Positions 1-8,196 of a DNA stretch of 32,526 bases are shown in pieces. Location of the stretch: NCBI RefSeq assembly GCF_004349235.1, contig NZ_SMKY01000081.1, positions 1-32,526 on the forward strand, in the 5' to 3' direction. Within the stretch, counting starts at the first letter, position 1; the number at the start of each line of letters is the position of its first letter. The position numbers were made by a program, and so were the translations under genes. Origin of the DNA: Actinomadura darangshiensis. Its GTDB lineage: Bacteria; Actinomycetota; Actinomycetes; Streptosporangiales; Streptosporangiaceae. Under the pieces are notes generated by a model, which was not told where the DNA came from, searched no databases, and saw only the letters and a program-made list of their open reading frames with translations.

Positions 1-2
1 CC

Positions 3-806
3 GCAGAGCAGCGCGCCGAGCACGCCGGGCCCGCCGAGGGTGAAGTTGTGCGCCACCGGCATCGCCGCGAGGAAGACGGTGCCGGGGCCGAACCGGCAGG
101 CCGCGATCGCGTGGTCCATGCCGCAGCCGTAGTCGTCGTGGGTCCGCGGGATCAGCTTCGGCGTCCCGGTCGTCCCGCCGGACAGCAGGAACAGCGCGGC
201 GGAGCGGGAGCCGGGCGGGTTCGCGTCGAGGGCCGCGCGCGCCGCGTCCGGGTCGGCGGCGGGCGCGCACAGGTCGCCGAGGTCCGAGCTGCCCGGCCGG
301 GTACCGCCGCCCGCGACCAGCACGTGCCGGAGCGTGCCGCTCCGCGCCGCGATCGTGTGCGCCATCGTCTCGTGGTCGAAGCCCCTGAGGACGCGCGGGA
401 CGGCGATCGCGGCGGCGTCGGCGAGCTCGGCGACACCGCCCAGCTCGTGCTCGCGGTGCGACGGCAGCGCCATCACGGGGACGACCCCGAGCCGCAGGCA
501 GGCCAGGGTGAGCACGACGAACTCCCACCGGTTGGGGAGCTGCACCACGATCCGGTCGCCGGGCCGCAGGCCGAGGTCGTGCAGCCGCCGCGCGGCGCCG
601 TCGGCGCGCGCCCACAGCTCCCGGTGGGTGAACCAGACGGGGCCTTCGACCAGCGCGGTCGCGTCGGGCCGCGCGTCGGCGGCGGCGCGGAGCCGATGGC
701 CGAGCGGGACGCCGCGCCAGAGCCCGGCGGCGGTGTAGCGGTCCGCGACGTCGTCCGGCCAGGGGACGAAGCCGTCGTCCACCGGTGCCGAGGCTGGAGT
801 GGTCAT
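3..806 (-). CDS. Aryl-acid adenylating enzyme, (2,3-dihydroxybenzoyl)adenylate synthase-like, C-terminus off the window
   Basis: This is the N-terminal 268 residues of an ANL-superfamily enzyme that would activate an aromatic carboxylic acid as acyl-AMP for transfer to CoA or a carrier protein. The frame starts MTTPASAPVDDGFVPWPDD and carries the adenylation P-loop SGGTTGTPK near residues 209-217. It then has AAMPVAHNFTLGGPGVLG near 248-263, which is characteristic of the EntE/DhbE group. The ATG (804-806) overlaps the TGA of the upstream P450 as ATGA, so translation is probably coupled. The frame is open to the left edge; the rest of the A-domain and the C-terminal lid are not visible, so the substrate cannot be read. 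Family knowledge: related ligases activate salicylate, dihydroxybenzoate or naphthoate units. The benzoate-type assignment is good; the exact acid is unknown. Confidence 0.85.
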   Translation of the reverse strand, partial: MTTPASAPVDDGFVPWPDDVADRYTAAGLWRGVPLGHRLRAAADARPDATALVEGPVWFTHRELWARADGAARRLHDLGLRPGDRIVVQLPNRWEFVVLTLACLRLGVVPVMALPSHREHELGGVAELADAAAIAVPRVLRGFDHETMAHTIAARSGTLRHVLVAGGGTRPGSSDLGDLCAPAADPDAARAALDANPPGSRSAALFLLSGGTTGTPKLIPRTHDDYGCGMDHAIAACRFGPGTVFLAAMPVAHNFTLGGPGVLGALLC

Positions 807-2092
807 GGGCGCGGCCCTGCTTTCTCTGCGAATCCGACGGGACGGGCGGCGCCGGCCGGGCGGTGCGGCGCCGCCTCGGGGCCGAGCACGACCGGCAGGG
901 CGGTGAGCCCGTGCATGATGACGCTGGGGCGCCATTCCAGGCCGTCCGGCGGCTCGGCGAGGCGCAGCTCGGGGAAGCGGGCGAGCACGGCCCCGATCGC
1001 CACCTGGCCTTCGAGGCGGGCCAGGGGCGCGCCGATGCAGTGGTGGACGCCGTAGCCGAAGCCGAGCTGCGGATTGTCGGCGCGGGCGAGGTCCAGCAGG
1101 TCCGGGTCGGGGAAGCGGTCCGGGTCGCGGTTGGCGCCGAGCAGCGACACCAGCACGGTCCCCCCTTCGGGGATCGGCATCCCGGCGAGCTCCATGGGCT
1201 CCACGCAGTGCCGCAGCGCGATCTGGACGGGGCTCTCGTACCGCAGCGCCTCCTCCACGGCGGCGGGCAGCAGCTCCGGGTCGTCGCGGACGGCGCGCAG
1301 CCGGTCCGAGTGCGCCAGCAGCGCCAGCAGCCCGTTGCCGATCAGGTTGACGGTGGTCTCGTGGCCCGCGGTGAGCAGCAGGAACACCATTGAGGTCAGC
1401 TCGTCCGCGCTGAGCCGGTCGCCGCCGTCGTGCGCCGCGACCAGCGCCGACAGCAGGTCGGGGCGCGGCTCCCGGCGCTTGCGGTCCAGCAGCCCGCGGA
1501 TGTAGCCGAGCATCTCGGCCGCCGTGGCGTCGAGCCGGTCGATCGGGAGCGCGTCGGTGGTGAGGGCGTCGGTCCAGCGGTGGAAGTCGTCGGAGTCCTC
1601 CTCCGGGATGCCGAACAGCTCGATCAGCACCCGGACGGGCAGCGGCAGCGCGTACGCGGCGAGCAGGTCGGCGGTACCGGCGCCGGCCGTGCCGGCCGTG
1701 CCGGCAGCGGCGACCGCGTCCAGCAGGCCGTCGGCGATGGCCTGCACGCGCGGGCGCATCGCCGCCATGCGGCGGCGGGTGAACGCGGGCGCCACCAGCC
1801 GGCGCAGCCGCGCGTGGTCGTCCGCTCCGGCGTTGAGCATGTGGCTGTTCATGGCGCGGCGCAGGTCCTCGGACATGCCGCGGCGGTTGCCGAGCGTCGC
1901 GGTCCGGCCACGCAGCCGCGGATCGGTGAGCGCCTGCCGCGCGGCGGTGAAGCCGACCACCATGTAGCCGGTCTCGCCGGACCGCAGAGTGATCGGGGTC
2001 ACCGCGCCGTGCCCGCGCAGCAGCGCGTACCCGGCGTGCCGCCGCGCCGCGCCGGACAGCAGGAAGTCGGCGTTGTGCAGAACCTCGGTCAT
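803..2092 (-). CDS. Cytochrome P450 (bacterial class, CYP107-like)
   Basis: A 429-residue soluble heme monooxygenase, the usual bacterial P450 length. The I-helix oxygen-binding motif AGHETT lies at about 242-247 and the K-helix ExxR as EALR at about 281-284. The heme loop FGYGVHHCIGAPLARLE is at about 345-361, with the axial ligand Cys352. No membrane anchor is seen, so it should act in the cytosol with ferredoxin partners, none of which is in the window. A Gly/Thr/Ala-rich insert (131-141) comes from a short 9-bp tandem repeat. Its TGA overlaps the ATG of the adenylating enzyme, giving a two-gene minus-strand unit that probably tailors an aromatic or polyketide product. The start at 2092 has only a weak ribosome site, so a nearby alternative is possible. 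The substrate is not deducible. Confidence 0.95.
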   Translation of the reverse strand: MTEVLHNADFLLSGAARRHAGYALLRGHGAVTPITLRSGETGYMVVGFTAARQALTDPRLRGRTATLGNRRGMSEDLRRAMNSHMLNAGADDHARLRRLVAPAFTRRRMAAMRPRVQAIADGLLDAVAAAGTAGTAGAGTADLLAAYALPLPVRVLIELFGIPEEDSDDFHRWTDALTTDALPIDRLDATAAEMLGYIRGLLDRKRREPRPDLLSALVAAHDGGDRLSADELTSMVFLLLTAGHETTVNLIGNGLLALLAHSDRLRAVRDDPELLPAAVEEALRYESPVQIALRHCVEPMELAGMPIPEGGTVLVSLLGANRDPDRFPDPDLLDLARADNPQLGFGYGVHHCIGAPLARLEGQVAIGAVLARFPELRLAEPPDGLEWRPSVIMHGLTALPVVLGPEAAPHRPAGAARPVGFAEKAGPRP

Positions 2093-2368
2093 GAGGACGA
2101 GCGTCGGCCGCGGGCCGGCCGGGGCGCATCTTCCGGTGTGCGCAGCCGCCGGCGGGGCGGGAACCGGTCGCCGGCCGAGTAATTCGCGCCGGTTTTATGG
2201 GGGTCTGATAGCAATTCCGGAGATGCGGCTTTTCTTTCGGAAAGTGACGCTGGACGGGTCATGGCCGGCCGGTGCACGGGAAAACGCCGAACCGCCGCGC
2301 CCCGCAGAACGTTAGCTCCACGGCCCCGCACGGGGACCGTGCCGGGAAAGGACCCGAGAAAGGAAGCG
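2093..2368. promoter_or_regulatory. Divergent intergenic region between P450 and UnbV genes
   Basis: About 276 bp separate the two divergent operons and must carry both promoters. The central part (about 2177-2250) is locally AT-richer than its surroundings. It contains a short CTTT-CGG-AAAG inverted repeat near 2233-2243. I see no convincing consensus -35/-10 pair. A good Shine-Dalgarno, GAAAGGAAG, lies just upstream of the ATG at 2369. Confidence 0.4.
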
Positions 2369-4348
2369 ATGTTCTTTTCGAGCGTGCGCATGCGAAGATC
2401 CGTTCCCGCCGCCACGGCACTCGTGCTGTTCCTCGTGCTGTACCTCGTCGCACGGACGCCGGGGCCTGCCGCCGGAGACGGCGACGCCACCGCCGGGAAG
2501 TACCGGTTCACCGCCATGCCGATCGCGATGCCGCCCGGCTACCGCCCGGTCCAGACGGTCCGGAAGGTGAACCCCGCCTACCACCACATCCGTTCGTGGA
2601 TCTCCTCGGTCGGTGCCGCGATCGCCCTCAACGACCTCACCGGGCACGGCCGCGACGACGGCCTGTGCCTGGTCGACCCGCGCACCGACCAGGTCGTGGT
2701 GACCTACGCGCCGACCGCGCCGGCCGCCGACCGGTTCACCCCGTTCACCCTGGACCCGGCGCCGCTGCCGATGGACGCCGCGATGGCGCCGATGGGCTGC
2801 ACGCCCGGCGACTACAACCAGGACGGGCGCACCGACCTGCTCGTCTACTACTGGGGCCGGACGCCGATCATGTTCCTCGCCCGAGCCGACGCCGGGTCGC
2901 CGTCCGCCGCGTCCTACCGCCCGGTGGAACCGGTGCCCACCGCGTCCCCCGACGGCCGCTACCACGGCCCGCGGTGGAACACCGACGCCGTCAACGTCGC
3001 CGACCTGGACGGCGACGGGCGCCCTGACGTCCACCTCGCCAACTACTTCCCCGACTCCGACGTGTTGGACCCGCACGGCCAGGCCAACGTGGTGATGAAC
3101 TCCTCGATGTCCGACGCCAAGAACGGCGGCGGCACCCACGTCCTGCGCTGGTCCGGTGGCACGGCTGGGAAGGACCCCACGGTCTCCTACGTCGAGCAGC
3201 GCGGCGCCGTGCCGTTCGACGCCTCGACGGGCTGGACGCTCGCCATCTCCAGCGCCGACCTCACCGGTGACGGGAGGCCCGAGGTCTACGTCGCCAACGA
3301 CTTCGGCAAGGACCACCTCTTCTACAACACCTCCACGAAGGGCCGCATCAGCTTCACCGAGGCGACCGGCCAGCGGACGCCCGCGACCGCGAAGTCCTTC
3401 GCGCTCGGCCACGACTCGTTCAAGGGCATGGGCGTCGACTTCGGCGACCTCGGCCGCACCGGCCGGTTCGACATCGTGGTCAGCAACATCACCGAGGCGT
3501 GGGGCCTGGAGGAGAGCAACCTCGTCTTCGTCAACCGGGCCCGCTCCGAGGCCGCGATGCGGCGCGCCCTCGCCCGCGGCGACGCGCCGTTCGACCAGCG
3601 CGCGCGGAAGCTCGGGATGGCCTGGACCGGCTGGGGCTGGGACGTCAAGAGCGGCGACTTCCTGAACAGCGGGCGGCTGGACGTCGTCCAGGCCGACGGG
3701 TTCGTCAAGGGGAAGATCAACCGCTGGCCGTGGCTGCAGGAGATGGCTATGAACAACGACGAGCAGTACACCAACCCCGCGATGTGGCCGCACGTGCAGC
3801 CCGGCGATGACGTCGCCGGCTCCGACACCCTCGCCTTCTACGCCCAGAAGCCCGGCGGGAGCTTCGTCAACGTCGGGAAGCGGCTCGGCCTGGACGTGCC
3901 GATCCCCACCCGCGGCGTCGCCACCGCCGACACCCGCGCGAACGGCGCCCTCGACTTCGCCCTGGCCCGGCAGTGGGGGCCGCCCGCCTTCTACGCCAAC
4001 ACCTCCCCGAACCTCGGCAACCGGCTCGGCCTGCACCTCTACCGTCCGGTCCCGGGCGCCAAGGCCGGCGCGAACCTGCAAGGCCCCGGCACGCCGGCCT
4101 ACGGTGCGACGGTGCGGATCCAGACCCCCGCCGGCACGCAGATCTCCCAGCTCGACGGCGGCGGCGGGCACAGCGGCCGGCGCAGCTTCGAGGTCAGGTT
4201 CGGGCTGGGCTCCTACTCCGGCCCCGTCACCGCCCGCATCCGGTGGGCGGACCAGTCGGGCGCCCCGCACGACCAGACCGTCCGGCTGCCCCCCGGCGAC
4301 CACACCCTCCTGCTCGGCAACGCGGTTGAGGAGGCTCCGAGCTCATGA
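2369..4348 (+). CDS. UnbV-like exported FG-GAP/VCBS repeat protein with ASPIC/UnbV C-terminal domain (CRTAC1 family)
   Basis: A 659-residue protein. The frame is open further upstream, but ATG 2369 follows GAAAGGAAG at proper spacing and gives a clean export signal: basic residues, then a hydrophobic stretch at about 11-28, with no lipobox. The body carries repeated FG-GAP/VCBS calcium-loop motifs, for example GDYNQDGRTDLLV, ADLDGDGRPDVHLANY, ADLTGDGRPEVYVANDF and GDFLNSGRLDVVQADG, which should form a beta-propeller outside the membrane. The last 90 residues (GATVRIQTPAGTQ onward) match the ASPIC/UnbV domain. The TGA overlaps the next ATG (ATGA), so it is coupled to the UnbU gene. UnbV is one of the conserved genes of enediyne clusters, but its biochemical role is unsettled and relatives occur outside them. 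Confidence 0.88.
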   Translation: MFFSSVRMRRSVPAATALVLFLVLYLVARTPGPAAGDGDATAGKYRFTAMPIAMPPGYRPVQTVRKVNPAYHHIRSWISSVGAAIALNDLTGHGRDDGLCLVDPRTDQVVVTYAPTAPAADRFTPFTLDPAPLPMDAAMAPMGCTPGDYNQDGRTDLLVYYWGRTPIMFLARADAGSPSAASYRPVEPVPTASPDGRYHGPRWNTDAVNVADLDGDGRPDVHLANYFPDSDVLDPHGQANVVMNSSMSDAKNGGGTHVLRWSGGTAGKDPTVSYVEQRGAVPFDASTGWTLAISSADLTGDGRPEVYVANDFGKDHLFYNTSTKGRISFTEATGQRTPATAKSFALGHDSFKGMGVDFGDLGRTGRFDIVVSNITEAWGLEESNLVFVNRARSEAAMRRALARGDAPFDQRARKLGMAWTGWGWDVKSGDFLNSGRLDVVQADGFVKGKINRWPWLQEMAMNNDEQYTNPAMWPHVQPGDDVAGSDTLAFYAQKPGGSFVNVGKRLGLDVPIPTRGVATADTRANGALDFALARQWGPPAFYANTSPNLGNRLGLHLYRPVPGAKAGANLQGPGTPAYGATVRIQTPAGTQISQLDGGGGHSGRRSFEVRFGLGSYSGPVTARIRWADQSGAPHDQTVRLPPGDHTLLLGNAVEEAPSS

Positions 4349-5358
4349 CCGCCATCACCCAGGCGGCCGATGGCACCCCCGTCGCCGCCCCGCCCGCGGC
4401 GGTCGCCGCCGCGGCGCGACCGCAACCCGACCCGCGCTACCTCGCCCTGCGCAACTTCGCCATCTCGATCACCGTCTTCAACATCCTCGGCTACACCGTG
4501 CTCGGCTTCGAGCAGCCATGGGCCTGGTTCCCGCTGGCCGTCCTCACCGGGTACACCACCGAGCTGGTCTTCGAGGTGATCAGCGCGCGGGCGGAGCGGC
4601 GCGCGCCGCGGTTCCTCGTCGGCGGGCTGCGCGGGCTCTACGAGTTCCTGCTGCCCGCGCACATCACCGCGACCGCCTGCAACATGCTGCTGTACGCCAA
4701 CGACCAGTGGTGGCCGATCATGTTCGCCGTGGTCGTCGCCGTCGCGCAGAAGCACGTGTTCAAGGCCCCCGTGTACGGCCGCATGCGGCACTTCCTCAAT
4801 CCGTCGAACACCGGCATCACCGTGACCCTGCTGCTGTTCGGCACCTGGGTCAGCATCGCCCCGCCGTACCAGTTCACCGAGTACGCCAACAGCGTCTTCC
4901 GGGTGCTGATCCCGGTGGTCATCGCGACGGCCGGCACCGTCATCAACGCGGTGCTGACCAAGCGGATCTTGCTCATCATGGGCTGGGCCGGCGGCTTCGC
5001 CATCCAGGCGCTGGTCCGGCACTGGATCTGGGACGTCGCTCTGTTCAGCGCCCTCGGCGTCATGACCGGCGTCGCGTTCATCCTGTTCACCAACTACATG
5101 ATCAGCGACCCGGGCACGACGCCGTCCCGGGGGCGCGCCCAGTTCGTCTTCGGCGCCTCGCTGGCCGTCATCTACGCGATCCTGATGGTCGCCAACGTCG
5201 TCTACACGCTCTTCTACGCCACCACGATCCTGTGCGCGCTGCGCGGGCTCGGCTGGTGGGGCGCCCACCTGCTGCGCAAGCGCAGGGAGCGCCGGGCCGC
5301 CGCCGTCTCCGCCGTCGGGGAAGACCGCCGCGGCGACGAGATGAGCATGACGACCTGA
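4345..5358 (+). CDS. UnbU-like polytopic membrane protein (enediyne-cassette family)
   Basis: A 337-residue integral membrane protein. A short Pro/Ala-rich cytoplasmic N-terminus is followed by roughly eight to ten hydrophobic segments. Between them are conserved-looking loops, HFLNPSNTGITVTLLLFG near 150-167 and PPYQFTEYANS near 173-183, which I recognise as UnbU hallmarks; the fold resembles RnfD/NqrB-type membrane subunits. The C-terminal tail is basic (LLRKRRERR) and probably cytoplasmic. It starts by ATGA overlap with the UnbV gene, which implies equimolar synthesis and a joint function at the membrane. In enediyne producers UnbU accompanies UnbV and UnbL next to the PKSE; its reaction is unknown. 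Neither UnbL nor PKSE is visible here. The family call is firm, the function is open. Confidence 0.88.
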   Translation: MTAITQAADGTPVAAPPAAVAAAARPQPDPRYLALRNFAISITVFNILGYTVLGFEQPWAWFPLAVLTGYTTELVFEVISARAERRAPRFLVGGLRGLYEFLLPAHITATACNMLLYANDQWWPIMFAVVVAVAQKHVFKAPVYGRMRHFLNPSNTGITVTLLLFGTWVSIAPPYQFTEYANSVFRVLIPVVIATAGTVINAVLTKRILLIMGWAGGFAIQALVRHWIWDVALFSALGVMTGVAFILFTNYMISDPGTTPSRGRAQFVFGASLAVIYAILMVANVVYTLFYATTILCALRGLGWWGAHLLRKRRERRAAAVSAVGEDRRGDEMSMTT

Positions 5359-5389
5359 GCACGACGACCGTCCCGGGCCGCGCCCGGGG

Positions 5390-5430
5390 ACGCACCGCGG
5401 AGTCCAGCCGTGCCGGGCTCCGCGGTGCGT
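5390..5430 (+). terminator. Strong hairpin after the UnbV-UnbU operon
   Basis: Perfect 13-bp inverted repeat, ACGCACCGCGGAG at 5390-5402 and its complement at 5418-5430, with a 15-nt loop. It lies 31 bp after the UnbU stop codon. There is no T-run, which is common for GC-rich actinobacterial terminators. Confidence 0.75.
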
Positions 5431-5625
5431 GTTCGGAGCCCCCGCCGGCGCCTCTTATTCCATATTGCTCTCCTCCTTTCCAGGACTTTCTGCGCGGCGC
5501 GGGCGCACATACGATCACCCGAGATGCCGATGGTGAGAAAAGTGATTCGAGCATCGGACCGCGCCGCGAATACCCGGCTCGATCGGCCTGGAATCGCGCT
5601 TCGCACGAAAGCGAAAGGAAAAGGC

Positions 5626-6633
5626 ATGCCGAACCGGAGACAGCTCAAGGCGGAATGGACCCGCTGGTGGCGCCTCTGCGCCGCCTGCAGCGCGCTGGTG
5701 ATGACGCTGGGGACCGGGGCCGCCGCCAGGGCCGGCGCGGACACCGCCTCCTCGCCCGGCGGCCTGACGGGCTTCCGCGAGGGCACCGTCAGCGTGGACG
5801 GCGGCTCCCTGCACTACGTGAAGGGCGGGTCGGGCCCGGCCCTGGTGCTCCTGCACGGCTGGCCGGAGACGTGGTTCGAGTGGCGCCAGGTGATGCCCGA
5901 CCTGGCCGGCACGCACACGGTCATCGCCTTCGACCTGCCGGGCCTGGGCGGCTCCAGCGTGCCGGACGGCGGCTACGACGCGGTCCGCACCGCCGCCCGG
6001 ATCCACGAGGGCGCCGCCAAGCTCGGCTACTCGAAGGTGTCCATCCTCGCCCACGACCTCGGCGCGCTCGTCGCCTACCCCTATGCCCGCAACTTCGCCG
6101 CCGACGTCGATCGCATGGCCGTGCTGGAGACGCCGCTGAACGGCTTCGGGCTGGAGAACGCCTACGGCGTCAGCTGGCACCTGCTGTTCAACCAGACGGC
6201 CGCGCCGGTGCCGGAGAACCTCATCAACGACACGGCGCACGTGAAGACCTACCTCGGGTGGCTGTTCAGCTCCGCCCGCCACCCCGGCGCCATCGCCCAG
6301 AGCGCGTACGTCCACTCCTACAGCGACGCCGACCACCGCGGCGCCGGCTTCGACTACTATCGGGCGTTCCCGACCAACGCCACGGACAACCAGAAGCTGG
6401 CCGCGGAGAAGGTCACCCTTCCCGTCCTGGCCATGGGCGCGCAGTACACCTTCGGCCCGGCGGTCGCGCAGTCGTTCGGCGCCGTCGCGACCGACGTCCG
6501 CCAGGTGGTCGCCCCCGACTCCGGCCACTGGATCCCCGAGGAGAACCCGGCCTTCCTGAACCAGTGCGCGAACCTGTTCTTCGGTTCCGGCGCCACGTCC
6601 ACCGACCCGTCCCTGGAGGGCTGCAACCCCTGA
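5626..6633 (+). CDS. Secreted alpha/beta hydrolase, epoxide hydrolase-like
   Basis: A 335-residue protein starting at ATG 5626 behind GAAAGGAAAAGG. The in-frame open stretch upstream is low-quality sequence and is excluded. The N-terminus is a secretion signal: basic and Trp-containing, then a hydrophobic core, with likely cleavage after ARA at about residue 36. The oxyanion motif HGWPETW is at 77-83. The nucleophile elbow is A-H-D-L-G with Asp144 rather than Ser, and the catalytic His is probably H301 in DSGHWIPEENP. An Asp nucleophile with HGWPE is the signature of epoxide hydrolases and haloalkane dehalogenases; HGWPE favours epoxide hydrolase. It stands alone between two hairpins, next to UnbV/UnbU. 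It could detoxify or process an exported epoxide, but the substrate is unknown. Confidence 0.85.
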   Translation: MPNRRQLKAEWTRWWRLCAACSALVMTLGTGAAARAGADTASSPGGLTGFREGTVSVDGGSLHYVKGGSGPALVLLHGWPETWFEWRQVMPDLAGTHTVIAFDLPGLGGSSVPDGGYDAVRTAARIHEGAAKLGYSKVSILAHDLGALVAYPYARNFAADVDRMAVLETPLNGFGLENAYGVSWHLLFNQTAAPVPENLINDTAHVKTYLGWLFSSARHPGAIAQSAYVHSYSDADHRGAGFDYYRAFPTNATDNQKLAAEKVTLPVLAMGAQYTFGPAVAQSFGAVATDVRQVVAPDSGHWIPEENPAFLNQCANLFFGSGATSTDPSLEGCNP

Positions 6634-6649
6634 CACCGCGGCGTACGAG

Positions 6650-6673
6650 GGCGGCCGGGACGTCCCGGCCGCC
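6650..6673. terminator. Bidirectional terminator hairpin between convergent genes
   Basis: A 24-bp palindrome made of GGCGGCCGGGA, CG and the complementary TCCCGGCCGCC. It sits between the stop of the hydrolase (plus) and the stop of the STAS gene (minus), so it can serve both. Confidence 0.7.
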
Positions 6674-6697
6674 GTTGCGCGTGCCGCGGCCGGACGC

Positions 6698-6997
6698 TCA
6701 GGCGCCGTCCGCGCCGTCCAGGGCCAGCACGGAGAGGAAGCCGGTCAGGGACAGCAGCGACAGCAGATCCGGGCCGGCGCCGCGGAACCGGAGCCGGTGC
6801 CCCCGCCGCCGCGCGGTCAGATGCAGCCGCAGCAGCGCGTCGACGGTGACCATGTCCGGGTCCGTGACGGTCACGACGTCGCAGTAGGCGGGGCGCGGCT
6901 CGTCCGGGTCCAGCGCGGCGGCCAGCGAAGCGCACAGCCTGGGAACGTCGCCGCGGCTCAGCGACGGGCCCAGCGCGAGGACGAACGGCTCCGTCAC
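6698..6997 (-). CDS. Small STAS-domain protein
   Basis: About 99 residues from the GTG at 6997, which has GAGG just upstream; a GTG at 7024 is also possible and would add nine residues without a ribosome site. The sequence has the STAS layout. The strand and loop DVVTVTDPDMVTVDALLRL replaces the usual D-S-(S/T)-G phosphoacceptor loop, then comes a helix, then a final strand and helix (LLSLLSLTGFLSVLALDG). STAS proteins act as anti-anti-sigma factors or as MlaB-like lipid-transport partners. The usual phosphorylatable Ser/Thr pattern is not obvious, so regulation by a kinase is doubtful. No anti-sigma partner is adjacent. Confidence 0.6.
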   Translation of the reverse strand: MTEPFVLALGPSLSRGDVPRLCASLAAALDPDEPRPAYCDVVTVTDPDMVTVDALLRLHLTARRRGHRLRFRGAGPDLLSLLSLTGFLSVLALDGADGA

Positions 6998-7115
6998 GGC
7001 GCCTCGAAGCGGACGGCGGGCCACGATCCGGGCGGTCGGTTCATGAGACCCATACTTCGGCAGCGCGCCCGGCGACGTCTTCTCGCAGCGTGCTCTCTCA
7101 GCGGCCGCCGCGACG

Positions 7116-7154
7116 GCCCGCGCCCCGGAAGCCCGCGCCCCGGAAGCCCGCGCC
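7116..7154. repeat. 15-bp tandem repeat, about 2.6 copies
   Basis: The unit GCCCGCGCCCCGGAA occurs at 7116-7130 and 7131-7145, with a partial third copy to 7154. A further 13-bp direct repeat, CCCGTCCGGGCCG, follows at 7160-7172 and 7187-7199. Both lie in the gap between the STAS gene and the MDMPI gene. They look like simple sequence expansion rather than a functional array. Confidence 0.6.
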
Positions 7155-7200
7155 GCGCGCCCGTCCGGGCCGACGCACCGGCACCGCCCGTCCGGGCCGT

Positions 7201-8055
7201 TCAGCTCGGCACGCGGAACGTCCGGAGGAAGACCGGGAGCAGCCAGGGACGGCGCCCGCCGACCTTCAGCCGTCCGCTCGCCACCGTCCCGAGCCGGCTC
7301 GCCCGCCCGAACATCATCATCGACATGGCGAGCGGATCGAAGGTGAGCCGGACGTCGGGCGCCGACCCTGGCGGTTCGAGGCTCACGCGGCCGTCCTGGA
7401 GCACCAGCGTGGCCGGAGCGACGCCCTCGGGACGGAACTCCACCGCGATCCGCCGCGGTCGCGGCCGCCGGCCGCCGTCCAGCAGCCGCGCCGCGCCGTG
7501 CCGGGCCAGTCCGAAGATGAACATCTCGAAGAACGGCGCCGCCTCCGCCGCGTCCGGCCGCCAGTCCCGCCCGACGGCGGCGCCCAGGTCGTGGCCGTGC
7601 AGCAGCAGCTCATTCTGCAGGTGCGCGAACAGGCCCGGGACGGGCAGGCTGGATCCGCCCGCCCAGGTCACCGTGTCGTCGGCGGCGCCGTCCGCGCTCG
7701 CGGCCGTCATCGCCGCGACCTGGTCGCGCAGCATTCCCGCGAGCACCTTGGGGTCGCGTTCCGGGAGCGCGGCGAGCACGAGGCCGTTCAGTTCGTTGAT
7801 GCCGTCCACGTTGGCGGCCCGCAGCCGGTCGAGCAGACCGGGCACCGGTAGCGCGGGGACGTCCGCGCCGAGGAGCGCGGCGTCCAGCCAGGCGACCCCG
7901 GCGACGTGCGCCATGACCTCGCCGACCGACCAGCGTCCCACGGCCGTCGCGCCGGGGGAGCGGGCGGACGACGCCAGGTCCGCGAACCGCTCGGTGATCT
8001 CCTCCAGCGAGCGGCGGACCGCCTGCCACCGTTCCTCGCCTGTGGACGCGCTCAT
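7201..8055 (-). CDS. Maleylpyruvate isomerase-family mycothiol-dependent protein (DinB-like N-domain, SCP2-like C-domain)
   Basis: A 284-residue protein from ATG 8053-8055, chosen because GGGGGA precedes it; the frame is open further upstream but without family similarity. The N-terminal two thirds form the MDMPI/DinB four-helix bundle. Candidate metal ligands include the His in VGEVMAHVAG near 50 and the His residues in NELLLHGHDLG near 160. The C-terminal 100 residues (RRIAVEFRPEGV onward) look like the SCP2 sterol-carrier-like domain often fused in actinobacteria. Family members may use mycothiol as cofactor, but for most the reaction is unknown. The gene appears monocistronic. Confidence 0.8.
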   Translation of the reverse strand: MSASTGEERWQAVRRSLEEITERFADLASSARSPGATAVGRWSVGEVMAHVAGVAWLDAALLGADVPALPVPGLLDRLRAANVDGINELNGLVLAALPERDPKVLAGMLRDQVAAMTAASADGAADDTVTWAGGSSLPVPGLFAHLQNELLLHGHDLGAAVGRDWRPDAAEAAPFFEMFIFGLARHGAARLLDGGRRPRPRRIAVEFRPEGVAPATLVLQDGRVSLEPPGSAPDVRLTFDPLAMSMMMFGRASRLGTVASGRLKVGGRRPWLLPVFLRTFRVPS

Positions 8056-8196
8056 ACCGTCCCCCAAGGGCGTTGGGAATGCGATCACGCCGCGCCTTCG
8101 CGCGAAGAGTACACGTCCGGAAGGATGGTCGCCACAGCCGTCCGGCGGGGTTGCTCGGCGACCGGGAGGCCGCTGGACGCCGCGAACGGGCGGCGG

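Noticed and set aside
2312..4303. Long minus-strand open frame
   Set aside because: Antisense shadow of the UnbV gene; no domain, low-complexity Val/Gly/Arg composition.
3..5358. Calling a complete enediyne cluster
   Set aside because: No PKSE, thioesterase, UnbL or apoprotein gene is present in the window; only the UnbV/UnbU pair and tailoring-type genes are seen.
3807..6887. Plus-strand open frame of over 1000 codons
   Set aside because: Out of frame with UnbV, UnbU and the epoxide hydrolase, which have clear motifs and ribosome sites; product is Arg/Pro-rich.
7116..7199. Possible CRISPR-like array
   Set aside because: Units are contiguous or degenerate, with no regular unique spacers and no cas genes.
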